Shown: piece after piece, positions 37,678-48,800 of the stretch | How the letters are laid out: every line of letters starts with the position of its first letter | Numbering within the stretch: position 1 is the stretch's first letter | Assembly: GCA_022447225.1 (NCBI GenBank) | Contig: JAKVAZ010000004.1 | Span: 124,001-188,000, forward strand | Direction of reading: 5' to 3' | Length of the DNA stretch: 64,000 nucleotides | From: Fuerstiella sp. | GTDB lineage: Bacteria; Planctomycetota; Planctomycetia; Planctomycetales; Planctomycetaceae | Program-made: the position numbers and the translations under genes | Notes under the pieces: model-generated | Database searches by the model: none | What the model was told of the DNA's origin: nothing | The model's input: only the letters and a program-made list of their open reading frames with translations

Positions 37678-39519
37678 ATGACACATCGACTGTCCTCTCT
37701 GATGGTCCTTCTGCTCTCCTCTGTGTTGCTCGCAGGCTGCTCTGGTCCTGCTGAAAGCGGTTCCGGTACCGGCCCGACCGCGTCAGGAATCTCGCTCGAT
37801 ACGAAAACATCTTCTCCCGAAGATTCAGCGAAAGCACCCGCTGTTTCGACCGAACAGGAATCAGCAGCAGTCGCGGCACACGCACCAGCAAAGGATGGGG
37901 AAACACAACCCCTGGCATCCGGCGAACAAACAGCAGAAGAACCCGCTGCAGAAGATACGGTCATCACAGAATCAACTACCGCCCAAGTTACTTTAGCAGA
38001 ATCTGTCAACACGGGTGAGGAGACATCTGTCACTGCAGGTGACTGGCCGCAATGGGGGTTAAACAATTCTCGAAACATGGTGAACGCCACCACGGGCACC
38101 AACCTTGAAATCGAACCTCCCTCATCCGACAAAGGTGGCCAAGGCGTCATTTGGACGTTTCGCCTGGGGTCTCAGACTTACGGTAATCCAGTCGTGGCAG
38201 ATGGCCGGGTGTTCGTGGGAACAAACAACGGAGCAGAATATCGCGAGCAGCATAAGGGTGACCGCGGTGTGGTGCTGTGCGTGAGTGAAGATGAAGGACA
38301 ACTGTTGTGGCAGCTGACACGGGAAAAACTGCCGGCAGGTCGGGTGAATGACTGGCCTGAACAGGGGATCTGTTCCACTCCCTGTATCGAAAACGGTCGC
38401 ATGTACGTGGTTACCAATCGGTGTGAGCTGATGTGCATCGACGTCGAAGGTTTCCACGATGGTGAAAACGATGGTCCGTATCAGGACGAAGTGGACAGTG
38501 AAGACCTTGATGCAGATATTATCTGGATCTACGACATGATCGAAGAACTCGGAGTGTTTCCACACAATCTTGCAACCTCGTCCCCTCTGACCCACAAAGA
38601 CCTGGTGCTGCTGACAACATCCAATGGAGTTGACGAAGCTCACCTTGAAGTCCCCTCCCCGCGAGCACCAAGCTTCATCGCCGTAAACAAGAACACGGGA
38701 GAACTGGTCTGGGAAGCCGACTTTCCGTCCATGGATTCGAAAGCTCCTGAACGATTTGCCAATATCCTGCACGGACAGTGGGGTTCACCTGCACTGGCAA
38801 TTATCGATGGCACGGCGCAGGCCTTTATGCCGGGTGGTGACGGCGTTTTGTACTCACTGGATGCAGAGACAGGAGATCTACTCTGGTGGTTTGACCTCAA
38901 CCCCAAAGATACCGTATGGGAACTTGGCGGTCGCGGAACTCGGAATGCCATCATTTCCACTCCGGTTGCTATTGGTAACGACGTCGTACTGGCAGTCGGA
39001 CAGGATCCGGAACATGGCGAAGGAGTCGGACACCTTTACCGTATCGATACAACGAAGCGTGGTGACATCAGCCCTCAAATCGCCGACGGCAATAACTGGG
39101 TGAACAACCCGGAAAGCGGTCAAATCTGGCATTACGGAGGGATTGACAGCGACGGAAGCGTCACAGGCGAAGAAGAAGGACTGATCTTCCGCCGCACAAT
39201 GTCGACTGTTGCAGTGACCGATGGACGGCTTTATGCCGCTGACCTGAGTGGATTTCTGCACTGTCTGGACTATGAAACAGGTCAACGCAAATGGATCCAT
39301 GATACATTCGCTGCTGTCTGGGGATCACCAATGGTCGTTGACGGACACGTGCTGCTGGGAGATGAAGACGGCGAACTCGTTATCCTGAAAGCCGGCGACA
39401 CAGAGCAGGAGCTGTCGACGCTGCAGTTTGACAGTGCCATCTACAGTACACCGACGATTGCTAACGGAACACTGTTTGTCTCCGACCGTTCTCAGCTGTA
39501 CGCTTTCAGAATACAGTAA
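37678..39519 (+). CDS. PQQ-type beta-propeller lipoprotein
   Basis: The frame is open from 37420, but the ATG at 37678 has an AGGAA seven bases upstream and begins a lipoprotein signal with lipobox LAGC ([20 protein letters not shown] followed by C). The 613-residue product then has an acidic Ala/Glu/Thr-rich linker of about 100 residues, then a propeller starting [14 protein letters not shown] with blades such as [16 protein letters not shown] and [16 protein letters not shown]. This arrangement resembles BamB tethered by a lipid on a long flexible stalk. It is paired with the secreted propeller upstream. Confidence 0.9.
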   Translation: MTHRLSSLMVLLLSSVLLAGCSGPAESGSGTGPTASGISLDTKTSSPEDSAKAPAVSTEQESAAVAAHAPAKDGETQPLASGEQTAEEPAAEDTVITESTTAQVTLAESVNTGEETSVTAGDWPQWGLNNSRNMVNATTGTNLEIEPPSSDKGGQGVIWTFRLGSQTYGNPVVADGRVFVGTNNGAEYREQHKGDRGVVLCVSEDEGQLLWQLTREKLPAGRVNDWPEQGICSTPCIENGRMYVVTNRCELMCIDVEGFHDGENDGPYQDEVDSEDLDADIIWIYDMIEELGVFPHNLATSSPLTHKDLVLLTTSNGVDEAHLEVPSPRAPSFIAVNKNTGELVWEADFPSMDSKAPERFANILHGQWGSPALAIIDGTAQAFMPGGDGVLYSLDAETGDLLWWFDLNPKDTVWELGGRGTRNAIISTPVAIGNDVVLAVGQDPEHGEGVGHLYRIDTTKRGDISPQIADGNNWVNNPESGQIWHYGGIDSDGSVTGEEEGLIFRRTMSTVAVTDGRLYAADLSGFLHCLDYETGQRKWIHDTFAAVWGSPMVVDGHVLLGDEDGELVILKAGDTEQELSTLQFDSAIYSTPTIANGTLFVSDRSQLYAFRIQ

Positions 39520-39844
39520 CGTTCAGCGACCAGCGACAACCGAATGCTTGACGCGGGGTTACAGCGAACATCATTTGTGTGTTCCTGCGCCCCAAAAACA
39601 AGCCGGAGGAGTACAGTTCCGGCTTGAGGACTGTAGTTATCTGCCCGCTTTAAATGTTCCGTGATGTTCACAGCACCACACGAAAAACTGGTCTGGACAC
39701 AATGCACGGATTCACATTACTCTCGCGCAGATATCGCCGATGCGTATGTAAAATAGTGGATTAATGCAGACATTTCACGGCGGCGGAGCCACTGAGGCAT
39801 GGTCGCCGGCTGTTTAATGTCGGCATTCCGAAGGACCGGATACC
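39520..39844. other. Intergenic region with hairpin
   Basis: It contains the 9-bp hairpin at 39599-39626 and otherwise no frame or motif I can support. Confidence 0.5.
39599..39626 (+). terminator. Possible terminator hairpin after the propeller pair
   Basis: CAAGCCGGA pairs with TCCGGCTTG in a 9-bp stem with a 10-base loop, 80 bases after the propeller lipoprotein stop codon. No T-run follows on the plus strand, so efficiency is doubtful. Confidence 0.45.
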
Positions 39845-40159
39845 ATGAATTCAACACATCAATACTGTACTGTGCTGGCAACTGTCCTGTTAATCTGCGG
39901 CTGCTATCATCCGTATCCTAATCAGGGCTGGCAAACATATCCGGGCTATTACCCGGCCCAGCCGGGTCAAATGCAATCACCAAGTCATCTCACACTGCCA
40001 CCATCGAATGCGCCACTAACCGCTCCGGGCACAGAGGTCCCGGCCTCTCCTTATGATGACGATTTCGATAAGGACAATTCAGGATACTACAGATCGAACG
40101 ATGACCTCGTTCCGGATCCAAGAGGCAGTGGCCTTGACAGTGACTTCAACAGACCTTGA
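39845..40159 (+). CDS. Small Tyr/Pro-rich lipoprotein
   Basis: This 104-residue product has a lipoprotein signal (TVLATVLLICGC), with lipobox CGC/ICGC around residues 17-20, followed by a Tyr/Pro/Gln-rich stretch (YHPYPNQGWQTYPGYYPAQP) and an acidic tail. Such short lipoproteins are common in planctomycetes and have no assigned role. It faces the minus-strand pair at 40417-40860 tail to tail. Confidence 0.75.
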   Translation: MNSTHQYCTVLATVLLICGCYHPYPNQGWQTYPGYYPAQPGQMQSPSHLTLPPSNAPLTAPGTEVPASPYDDDFDKDNSGYYRSNDDLVPDPRGSGLDSDFNRP

Positions 40160-40416
40160 CGGTCAATAGAGTGGAACCGGTTTTCTGTTGACTTCCATTA
40201 CCGGCAGATGCTGGCACGTTGGTAACTGTGCGATTCCAAAGCCGGAAGAATCGTTGATCCGTCTGCTGTTCCTGCTTTCTGCTGAAATCAGTGTATCAGT
40301 CCAACACGAACCTGGTTCAACAGGCGAACGGGACTCGACATCACTGATTGAAGGCCTCCCCCCAACAGCTCTGACCTCACAGAGCAGACGACGAATCGAG
40401 AGTATTTGGCCCGGTA

Positions 40417-40560
40417 TCAGATTTGATAGTCGGGCCAGTTGTCCGTAGACCGACTGCCCGAATCCTGACGACGTCGAAACTGTTGAAAGGCCCAGTGAAC
40501 CAGTGTTCCCCAAAGGACGGGTAACGCCACACAGGCAGCTACATACAATACTGTCCGCAT
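40417..40560 (-). CDS. 47-residue membrane protein, translationally coupled
   Basis: I translated this short frame by hand. The ATG at 40560 directly follows the TAA stop of the upstream lipoprotein gene, with no base between. The product begins MRTVLYVAACVALPVLWGTL, one transmembrane helix, and ends in a basic then polar tail (FRRRQDSGSRSTDNWPDYQI). The stop-start contact implies coupled translation, which supports it as a real gene despite its size. Function unknown. Confidence 0.6.
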   Translation of the reverse strand: MRTVLYVAACVALPVLWGTLVHWAFQQFRRRQDSGSRSTDNWPDYQI

Positions 40561-40860
40561 TTACGGACCGACTCCAAGGCTACGTTCGATACTGCGAGAT
40601 TGTGGTGACATTGCGTACTTGCGCCACAGGGAATCTGTTTCGGAAGCTTCCCGATCCCTTGGGCGGGCATCACCCATCATTTTACTCCAGGGATCTTCGG
40701 CTGACTCAGTATATTGCGGATCTTCAGAATCGTCGAATGGCCGAGGTCTAAACATTCGCATAGTACGAGCCATATTGCCTCCGACGTCGGACATGGACGT
40801 ACACCCGGTTGACGTATTTAGTGAAATCGCAAGGATGGCCAGGGCCAGAATGTGTTTCAT
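40561..40860 (-). CDS. Small lipoprotein
   Basis: The ATG at 40860 has GGAG seven bases upstream and begins a lipoprotein signal (MKHILALAILAISLNTSTGC) for a 99-residue product. The mature part is polar, with DPWSKMMGDARPRDREASET and no recognisable domain. Its stop codon abuts the start of the 47-residue membrane protein, so the two are probably one transcription and translation unit. A few in-frame codons lie upstream (to 40875) but lack this ribosome binding site. Confidence 0.7.
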   Translation of the reverse strand: MKHILALAILAISLNTSTGCTSMSDVGGNMARTMRMFRPRPFDDSEDPQYTESAEDPWSKMMGDARPRDREASETDSLWRKYAMSPQSRSIERSLGVGP

Positions 40861-40983
40861 GTCGTCTCTCCACAATACTGCGAGCCAAACATCCCGCTAT
40901 CGTTCGGGCAAAGTCTGAATTTTGATTTCTGTCAGGCAGTTTAGGTTTCGCTCAATCCGCGCCCAGAGGAGTCTGCTGTAACA

Positions 40984-41682
40984 ATGGATCCACTTGATGT
41001 ACTGGTGGTGGCCCCTCATCCGGATGACGCGGAAATCAGCGTAGGCGGCCTCATCGTCGTCTCCCGACGGCAAAATCTGCGGGTCGGCGTCGTAGACCTG
41101 ACCAGTGGTGAGCCGACACCACAGGGAACAGACGAACTGCGTCGTGCCGAAACAGAACAGGCCACACAAATTCTGGATCTGTCCTGGCGCACAAACCTGG
41201 GACTGCCCAACCGCAGTCTGCAACCTACTCTGGACACCCGTCGCCGACTTGCAGAAGTCTTTCGCCGGACCAGACCTCAGATCGTGCTATCGCCATACTG
41301 GCTGGACGCACACCCCGACCACGTCGCAGCCAGTACTCTTGTGGATGATGCTCGATTTTGGGCCAAACTCAGTCGTTCAGATCTCGAAGGAGACCCTTTC
41401 TGGCCGCCTTTGCTGCTGCACTATTTCAGCATCCATCTGCGAATTCATCCCAGCGCATCGTTCGTGATTGATATCAGTAGTTCAATCAATGAAAAAATGT
41501 CGAGCGTGGAGGCGTACCGCAGTCAGTTGATCGAAGGACGCAGTGATCTGTTCCCCACCGTGCTGGATGATATTCGGGACCGGGCCCGCTACTGGGGATG
41601 GACCATCGGACGTGCATTCGGTGAGCCGCTGATAAATCGCGAGCAAATCGGTCTGACGTCACTTCAACACATAGTCCGGTAG
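40984..41682 (+). CDS. bshB1: PIG-L family deacetylase, probably BshB1 of bacillithiol synthesis
   Basis: This 232-residue protein has the PIG-L zinc site APHPDDAE (10-17) and AHPDHVAAS, with [20 protein letters not shown] between, a pattern typical of BshB1. BshB1 removes the acetyl group from GlcNAc-malate to give GlcN-malate in bacillithiol synthesis. Length is typical. The family is broad and also includes mycothiol and GlcNAc-PI deacetylases. No bshA or bshC is in the window, so the pathway assignment is an inference from sequence. Confidence 0.83.
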   Translation: MDPLDVLVVAPHPDDAEISVGGLIVVSRRQNLRVGVVDLTSGEPTPQGTDELRRAETEQATQILDLSWRTNLGLPNRSLQPTLDTRRRLAEVFRRTRPQIVLSPYWLDAHPDHVAASTLVDDARFWAKLSRSDLEGDPFWPPLLLHYFSIHLRIHPSASFVIDISSSINEKMSSVEAYRSQLIEGRSDLFPTVLDDIRDRARYWGWTIGRAFGEPLINREQIGLTSLQHIVR

Positions 41683-41789
41683 AGCAATTGCGTTGTCGCA
41701 GTCCTGTCGCTGACACACTCCACCCGTGGAACCCCTCACGGCAGGTTCGTGTGTGCACACAGACCTGGCTGTGCCCGACCCGCTGTCAT

Positions 41790-42464
41790 TCACTCATCAT
41801 CAAATATGACAATATCTTCATCTTCGATTTCCTCATCCGAAAAACTGTCATCCAGATTGATGACAGGATCCGACTCTTCCTCACCGGGCGACGACCGTCC
41901 TTCCGGCTTGGCATGACCGGTATCCTGACCGGCAGTATTCAGGAAAATCTGCGAGTCGTCCGCCGAATCATCATCTGTGTGAGATTCTATTCTGTGATCC
42001 GGCATAACATCATCCACCAGATCGTCGTCCGTCAACTCGATGATCTCGTCGCCCTCGTCAGTGACCTTGGGTTCAACAGGATTCAGGATGACGATGTCGT
42101 CCCCCGGTTGCTCTGAACCGTCGGACGCAGATGACCGTTGCTCCTGCGTTGCCACACGAGTGTCACACTGTTTTGGACCTTTCGGATAAAATCGGAACTG
42201 AACGTCGCCGATGGCAACGCGATCTCCGTCAACCATTTCCGACTCCCGATCGACACGTTTTCCATTGACCCACACTCCGTTCGTGCTGTCCAGATCACGA
42301 ATCAGAAAACTGTCATCGAACTGCACCAGACAACAGTGCTTGCGGGAAATTTTTCTGCTGCCGTTGATCACCACATCGCAATCCTCGCTGCGTCCCACCA
42401 GAATCACGGCACGGTCGATTGGAATCGGCTTGTTGTTTTTGAGCGGTTGCAGGACAGCGACCAC
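41790..42464 (-). CDS. FHA-domain protein with acidic tail
   Basis: This 224-residue protein has a forkhead-associated domain at about 5-95: VGRSEDCDVVI with the conserved Gly-Arg, ISRKHC with the Ser and His, and DLDSTNGVWVNGKRV with the Asn. These residues bind phosphothreonine. The rest is strongly acidic with Asp/Glu runs (DEIEDEDIVIFDDE) and looks disordered. It could read phosphorylation by Hanks-type kinases such as the one at 4106-5629, but they are 36 kb apart. It converges with the bshB1 gene. Confidence 0.9.
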   Translation of the reverse strand: MVAVLQPLKNNKPIPIDRAVILVGRSEDCDVVINGSRKISRKHCCLVQFDDSFLIRDLDSTNGVWVNGKRVDRESEMVDGDRVAIGDVQFRFYPKGPKQCDTRVATQEQRSSASDGSEQPGDDIVILNPVEPKVTDEGDEIIELTDDDLVDDVMPDHRIESHTDDDSADDSQIFLNTAGQDTGHAKPEGRSSPGEEESDPVINLDDSFSDEEIEDEDIVIFDDE

Positions 42465-42682
42465 GATAAAACTCCGAACTAAGCGAATACCCCTGAATGG
42501 AAGTCCTTTGGATTCTGCAGTTTAACAGCCGGAAGTGCCACAAAAATGCCAAACCGACGGATAGAATCGACAGAAACTGATCCGGTCATATCGTGTGGAC
42601 CACCGGAGTACACGAGTAGCAGTGATTTCCCGAGGTTCCCTGCTGAGTGCCCTCTATTTCTGACAGTCAGGCATCAACTGCG

Positions 42683-44029
42683 ATGAATCTGTTTGCCGCC
42701 CAGGAACATGCAAACCGTGAACAGGTCCAGCCGCTGGCAGCACGGATGAGACCGGCAAGTCTGGACGAATTGATCGGGCAGTCTCATCTGCTGGGTGAAG
42801 GACAGTTGCTTCGTCGGATGCTCGACGCCGACCGAAAACATGGTCGTGTTTGTCAGATCGGTTCGATGATCTTCTGTGGCCCCCCTGGTACAGGAAAGAC
42901 ATCGCTGGCAGAACTAATCGCTGACAACACGAATCGTCACTTCTGTCGACTGAATGCAACCATGGCTGGCGTCAAGGACGTCCGGAAAGTCCTGGAGAAA
43001 GCTCGCGAAGATCTAGCGGCAGAAGGTCGACAGACTATCTGTTTCATTGATGAAATCCACCGTTTCAGTCGCAGCCAGCAGGACATTTTACTGCCGGATG
43101 TTGAAGACGGCAGTATCTGTTTAATTGGAGCCACCACCACGAATCCGGTCATTTCGCTGGTTGCCCCGCTCATCAGCCGCAGCCGGGTCTTTGAGTTTCA
43201 GGAACTGACACGTACCGAAATTCACCGGGTACTCAACCGCGCCCTCAGTGATGCGGATCGTGGACTGGCGAAACACAACACCGATGTTGACGAAGACGCG
43301 TTAAACCTGCTCGTGGAACTGTCGGATGGAGACGCCCGCCGAGCACTATCGGCATTAGAGATCGCAGTTCTGTCCGTATCGGCAACCACTCGGAAAGTAA
43401 ATCTGCAGGTGGCAAAGGATTCCGTTCAGCACCGAATTCTGCGGTTTGATCCGACGGGTGACGATCACTATGACGTAGCCAGTGCTTACATCAAAAGTAT
43501 CCGCGGCAGTGACCCCGACGCGTCTCTGTACTGGCTTGCAAGAATGCTGGAATCCGGCGAGGACCCGCGTTTTATTGCACGTCGTCTGGTGATCGCAGCA
43601 TCTGAAGACATCGGCAATACGGATCCTCAGGCATTGCTCATCGCCTGTGCCGCGTTTCAGGCCACCGAAAACATCGGCATGCCGGAGTGTCGCATTAATC
43701 TGGCTCAGGCAACGACCTATCTGGCCTGCTGTCCGAAGTCCAACGCATCCTGCACAGCGATTGACGCAGCATTACAGGACGTACGCAGTAGAAGAATCCT
43801 CCCGGTACCGACTCATCTGCGGGATCGGCACTACCAAGGAGCACAGCAGTCGGCAGGCAGCGATGACTATCAATCTCCTCACTCATATGGAGACGGCTGG
43901 TGCAACCAGGACTATCTGGGCGTCGCCAGGACATACTATGAACCCACAGATCGAGGTCATGAGGCAATATTTCGTGACCGTCTGCAGAATCTTCGCCAAC
44001 GTCGGGAGCAGTCAGGGCAAAATGAATGA
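42683..44029 (+). CDS. rarA: Replication-associated recombination protein A (AAA ATPase)
   Basis: The ATG at 42683 gives a 448-residue product starting MNLFAAQEHANREQVQPLAA, then RMRPASLDELIGQSHLLGEG. Motifs are Walker A GPPGTGKTS at about 64-72, Walker B CFIDEIHRF at about 119-127, sensor GATTTNP, and the C-terminal tetramerisation part ending THLRDRHYQGAQQ and YYEPTDRG. RarA/MgsA acts at stalled replication forks. An in-frame GTG at 42647 is also possible. The next gene overlaps its last 8 bases. Confidence 0.95.
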   Translation: MNLFAAQEHANREQVQPLAARMRPASLDELIGQSHLLGEGQLLRRMLDADRKHGRVCQIGSMIFCGPPGTGKTSLAELIADNTNRHFCRLNATMAGVKDVRKVLEKAREDLAAEGRQTICFIDEIHRFSRSQQDILLPDVEDGSICLIGATTTNPVISLVAPLISRSRVFEFQELTRTEIHRVLNRALSDADRGLAKHNTDVDEDALNLLVELSDGDARRALSALEIAVLSVSATTRKVNLQVAKDSVQHRILRFDPTGDDHYDVASAYIKSIRGSDPDASLYWLARMLESGEDPRFIARRLVIAASEDIGNTDPQALLIACAAFQATENIGMPECRINLAQATTYLACCPKSNASCTAIDAALQDVRSRRILPVPTHLRDRHYQGAQQSAGSDDYQSPHSYGDGWCNQDYLGVARTYYEPTDRGHEAIFRDRLQNLRQRREQSGQNE

Positions 44030-44717
44030 AAAGTTACTGGAAAATTCGCGACCGGTCAGTCTGCGTCCGGTTGCAATCGCCCTGTGTCTCACCTGCATCG
44101 CATGGCTGACATTTGAAGGAATGGCCTCACTGCTCACCGAGAACCGCATTGATTTTGAGCAGGCCTGGATCGAGTTTCTGCGGGATCCCCAGGACCCTGG
44201 AAAGATTGTCGGCCCCGAGTTATTTGAGGAGGCCATACGCGATTTGTCAGCTCTCGGCGGCTATGTGGTTGTCGGCACCGTTATCATCTGCTTTGCGACA
44301 TTTGGGTGGCTGTCATACGGTCGGCCGTTTGTTCGATTATTTCTGATCTCTGTACTGGGAGGTTACGGTTGCAGCATGCTCCTCAAACTTGCATTCAATC
44401 GGGATCGCCCTTCTGTGGTCCCTCATCTGTCACACGTAGCCACCAAAAGCTTTCCAAGCAGTCATGCGATGGTGTCATCGATTGTTTATCTGTCCATCGG
44501 ACTGTTGCTGGCAAAGCAAACCCGTGATGCACGGGTCCGGACCCTGCTGATCCTGATCCCTCTGTGCCTCACGGGACTGGTTGGATTCAGCCGTGTTGCG
44601 ATGGGTGTCCATTATCCCACGGACGTTCTGGCTGGATGGACAGCGGGGCTCCTCTGGATCCTTATCGTATTCAGTCTGCAGTCAGTTATCCTGCAGAATC
44701 ATCAGGAAGGACAATAG
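44022..44717 (+). CDS. PAP2-family membrane phosphatase
   Basis: The ATG at 44022 lies inside the last codons of rarA, an 8-base overlap, so translation is probably coupled. The 231-residue product has about six transmembrane helices and the three PAP2 motifs: KLAFNRDRPS, SFPSSHAMVSS with the catalytic His, and SRVAMGVHYPTDVLAG with the nucleophilic His. PAP2 membrane enzymes dephosphorylate lipid phosphates such as undecaprenyl diphosphate or phosphatidate; the substrate is not determinable here. Confidence 0.92.
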   Translation: MNEKLLENSRPVSLRPVAIALCLTCIAWLTFEGMASLLTENRIDFEQAWIEFLRDPQDPGKIVGPELFEEAIRDLSALGGYVVVGTVIICFATFGWLSYGRPFVRLFLISVLGGYGCSMLLKLAFNRDRPSVVPHLSHVATKSFPSSHAMVSSIVYLSIGLLLAKQTRDARVRTLLILIPLCLTGLVGFSRVAMGVHYPTDVLAGWTAGLLWILIVFSLQSVILQNHQEGQ

Positions 44718-44945
44718 TAGTTCCAGTGACGCCATACCCAAAACCCATCCTTCACAATCTTCCTATTCCTCCGCTCGCCAACCTCAGAATGACGATTCAA
44801 CAAACCTGGCCTGAAATTTCGACTGCACAATCTGTCGAGGAATGTATAACCTTTGGACTGCCGTTCGGGTGATCTCTCACAACTGAAGTTCCGCGCTTCA
44901 GGGGGAGGAGGCACTCTTATTTCCACGGTATCATGGAGGAGTTCT

Positions 44946-45176
44946 ATGCAGGGTGTTGTTCCGTGTAACAATGTCAGCAGCCGCTGTGTTCAGTTGATTC
45001 GTGAGCGGTGTGGTGTTGTGATTAACGAACTACAGGTAGTACTCAGGGAAAGTGATTTACAAATTACAGGGATGATTGGGTCCTGGCACGGAAAACAACT
45101 CGCCAGTGAAGCGGCACGTAGTTTGTTTCCTGACCGGCAGATCTGTAATCAGCTGGAAGTTGTCAGACAACGTTAA
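44946..45176 (+). CDS. Small BON-like domain protein
   Basis: The ATG at 44946 is preceded by GGAGGA five bases upstream, which selects this start over the longer open frame from 44853. The 76-residue product resembles a single BON domain: LIRERCGVVINELQVVLRES then LQITGMIGSWHGKQLASEAA and NQLEVVRQR. BON domains are small lipid- or ligand-binding folds of secreted and membrane proteins, but no signal peptide is seen. Such a lone BON-like protein is common in planctomycetes. Confidence 0.7.
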   Translation: MQGVVPCNNVSSRCVQLIRERCGVVINELQVVLRESDLQITGMIGSWHGKQLASEAARSLFPDRQICNQLEVVRQR

Positions 45177-45899
45177 CAATCGGTCTTCGCCAGAACATTC
45201 AACAGCAGTGAAATTGACACTGTGTAAAGTGAAAGTCACACGGTGTAACAGGAACGGTTAAGGCGTCTGCCCTGTGTGCCGACTGAACGTTTTATGACAA
45301 AACGTTTTGCATCAGAGAAAACAGACTGAACGTCAGTTAGACTCAGTCCAGGACGCCGCAGGTCACATGTCAGAGTTGTTGGAATTCGTTTCCGTACTGT
45401 GCTGACTCGTCATCGAGTGCAAGCTGCATGATCTGTGCATGATGCTCGAAACCACAGGCGGTATGAGCAAATTTCAATCGACAGCCGGGACGGTAATATG
45501 GGTGTAGCAGCCACAGACTTTGCCCGTCGTTGAAGCCAGGATGAGTCCTGTTTTCTGCGTTTAACCAGATATGCAACAGGCAAAAAAACAAACGACAGTG
45601 CAGCACCGGAAACTCTGCCACACAGTCAATGTGGTGTTTTAAACGAAGCAGATTTCCGTCGAAGACCTGCTGGTAACAAACCCTGTTATCACCGTATTTT
45701 CAAACACCTCAATGCCGAATCCCCGGAAAGCACCCGTCTGAAAAATTCCTGCAGAAGTCACTGGTCCAAAACTTCTCAGATTTTCCCGTAATTGACTGAG
45801 CTGGCCAGCCAGCTGCTTCGCCAAGCAGCCGTTCTTTCGACAGCGACAAGACAGCAAAAAACAGCTGATCATGCAGGCGACCACTAACGGTGATTTGGA
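45177..45899. other. Intergenic region
   Basis: An AT-rich 8-bp inverted repeat (45286-45293 with 45299-45306) lies about 110 bases after the BON-like gene, and a 10-base direct repeat GACTGAACGT occurs at 45281 and 45324. Two minus-strand frames of about 80 codons (45370-45621 and 45639-45884) have no recognisable features. I see no convincing gene. Confidence 0.5.
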
Positions 45900-48800
45900 T
45901 CACTCCGTCTGTTCAATGGGTGGTTCTGCTTCGGAAAGTGCAGCGCGCAACTCGTCCACAACCGCGCTGCCGTCCTCCTCACCGGCCTGCAGCGGCCAGT
46001 AGGCATCATGATGATCGACAATTCGTAAGTGCCCCTGATGAAAAAATGACAACATTTTGATGAGCTTTGCATCACGATAACGCAGGACTGCGTACCCGTC
46101 TTCCAGATGAATACTCTCAATCTTCCAGCTCAACGCCCGCAAATTCAGTTCGCGTAACCGCAGCATTCGCCGGGCAGGAGCAGGTATTGGACCGAAGCGG
46201 TCTCGCAGTTCCTCTTCCAGATCCTTCAGTCCCTGCAGTGAATTCGTCTGCGACAGCCGCCGATAAATCTCAATTTTAAGCTTCTGTTCAGCGATATAAC
46301 GATCCGGAATAAAGGATGAGACAGGCAGCTCGACCTTCACGTGAGTCTGATATCTCAGCGGCTGTTTTTTCTGAGCACGAACCGAATTTTCCAGCAGCTG
46401 ACAGTAGAGTTCATATCCGACTGCTGCGATGTTGCCGCTTTGTTCCGTCCCCAGGATGTTTCCTGCGCCCCGGATCTCCAGATCACGCATGGCAATGCGA
46501 AACCCAGCACCCAGCTCACTGTATTCCTCAATCGCCTTGAGTCGTCGAGCCGCCTTTTCCGTGACCACCCTGCCCGCTTCCAGCATCAGATAACAGTACG
46601 CCCGACGGCGATCCCGACCGACTCGACCTCTCAGCTGATGCAAGTCCGCAAGCCCGTAAATGTCGGCCTGATGAATCACCATAGTATTGGCATTGGGTAT
46701 GTCCAGACCGCTTTCGATGATGGTTGTGGCCAGCAGTATATCGGCCCTCCCTCGAACAAAATCGACCATTGCCTTTTCCAGATCGTGTTCATTCATCTGT
46801 CCATGTGCGATAACGAGACTCGCCTCCGGTACGATCGCGCGGATTCGACTCGCAATCACCTCGATGTCGTGGACACGGTTGTGAACGAAATAGATCTGGC
46901 CACCGCGGTTGAGCTCTCGCATGATCGAACTGCGAATCAAAGCTTCATCAAACCGTCCGACCCGTGTTTCAATGGGCATCCGATCACGGGGAGGTGTGGT
47001 CAGGCTGCTGATATCACGAATCCCCAGCAGGGACATGTGCAGTGTGCGCGGAATTGGTGTTGCTGTCAGAGTCAGAACGTCCACTTCCAGCCGCAGATGT
47101 TTCAATCGGTCCTTAACCTTGACCCCGAACTTCTGCTCTTCATCGATAACCAGCAAACCCAGTTCACGAAAGCGAACATCACTGGACACCAATCGATGGG
47201 TCCCGATGACGATATCGATCTCACCTCGCCCCAGGCGCTGAATAATCTCTCTCTGTTCCGCTGAAGTCCGAAATCTCGAGAGCATCTCAACCGTGACCGG
47301 AAATTCTGCCGTGCGCTCTGAAAACGAGCGAAAATGCTGTTCGGCCAGCACTGTGGTCGGCACCAAAACTGCAACCTGCCGTCCGTTGTCCACAGCTTTA
47401 AAAGCAGCTCGCATCGCCACCTCCGTTTTTCCAAATCCCACATCACCACAAATCAACCGATCCATAGGACGTGACTGTTCCATATCCGTGCGAAGGTCAC
47501 TAATGGCAGTCAACTGATCCGGAGTCTCCGTGAATGGAAACGCCTGTTCAAATTCCTGCTGCATGTGAGTGTCCGGGCGGCACTGCAGTCCTGGTTTTGA
47601 ACTGCGTTCCGCCTGCAGCTTCAGCATGTCCGATGCCATGTCAGACACCGCGTCTGCAACCCTGTCTTTCTTCTTTTCCCAGGCGGTTCCTCCGAATTTC
47701 GACAGCTGAGGCGTGGTCTTCGCCGGGCCAATGTACTTTTGGACCAGATGAATCAACGAAGCAGGAACATACACGATCACATTGTCTCGAAATTCCAGCA
47801 ACAAGTGCTCTTCCTGCTCACCTTCGTTGTCCATCAAAGACATACCCCGGTAGCGTGCGATTCCCTGGGTGAGGTGCACCACCAGGTCTCCGTCACGTAA
47901 ATCCAGAAAGCTGTCGATCGCGCGTGAATCAGCAGATCGGCGTCGGACGCGGACTCGCCGAGACTGAGTACGGGAAAATAATTCATTGTCACTGACGACA
48001 ACGAGATTGTGATCCAGCAGCCGAAATCCGTGCCTCACCTGGCCGACACAAAGGGTAACACGACCTCCCAGCTGCAGTTCCGCTTCTTTCTCCAGCAGCA
48101 ATTCTCGCAGCCGTTCCTGTTCGCCCTCGTTGTGGCAGCACAGCATAACACGCTCGGCTGATCCCAAAGATGACGCCAGTTCCTCCAGGGCATCCTGCCC
48201 GGCGTCGGAGAAACGATCGAGCGATTCGACATGCAGATGGCAGTGAGTTTCGTAACTGTCGGCTGCCAGGGCATCAATGGTAACCGACGGAAAACCGGTG
48301 AGTCGCGCCATCGAAGCGTCAACGCCAAACATGCCAACCGGACTGGCCAGTCGTTGCAGATAAAGCCGACCTTCGCTGATCGCCTGAGCCAGGTCCTGAA
48401 AGACGACAATCGTCCGGGCTGGCAGCGAATCCAGCAGTGACTCTGTTGAGCTGACAGCTGACCCGGTCGCTGTTTCCGGCCGCGCTGGTCGAGTCGCAGT
48501 GACTGAGATCGACTCAATTTCGTCAATTCGACGCTGAGTTTCCACGTCAAAGCTACGGATCGATTCAACTTCGTCGCCAAACAGTTCAATTCGAATCGGA
48601 TCGGATTCTGTTGGAGGATAAATGTCCAGAATACCGCCATGCAGGCTGAACTCACCTGGCAGCTCCACCGCTGTGACCCGTTCAAAGCTCCGGTCAATCA
48701 TCCAGGTCATAAACGCTTCGGGATTCAGTTCATCTCCGGTCGAAATTTGACGGGTCGCTTCCTGAATCGCAGCTCGTGAAGGAACCGCCTGCAAAAGCGC

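Noticed and set aside
45286-45306. AT-rich 8-bp inverted repeat after the BON-like gene
   Set aside because: The stem is weak and 110 bases from the gene end; only two T residues follow, so I do not call a terminator.
46341-47264. A 307-codon frame on the plus strand opposite mfd
   Set aside because: It is antisense to well-conserved Mfd helicase motifs and has no recognisable content.
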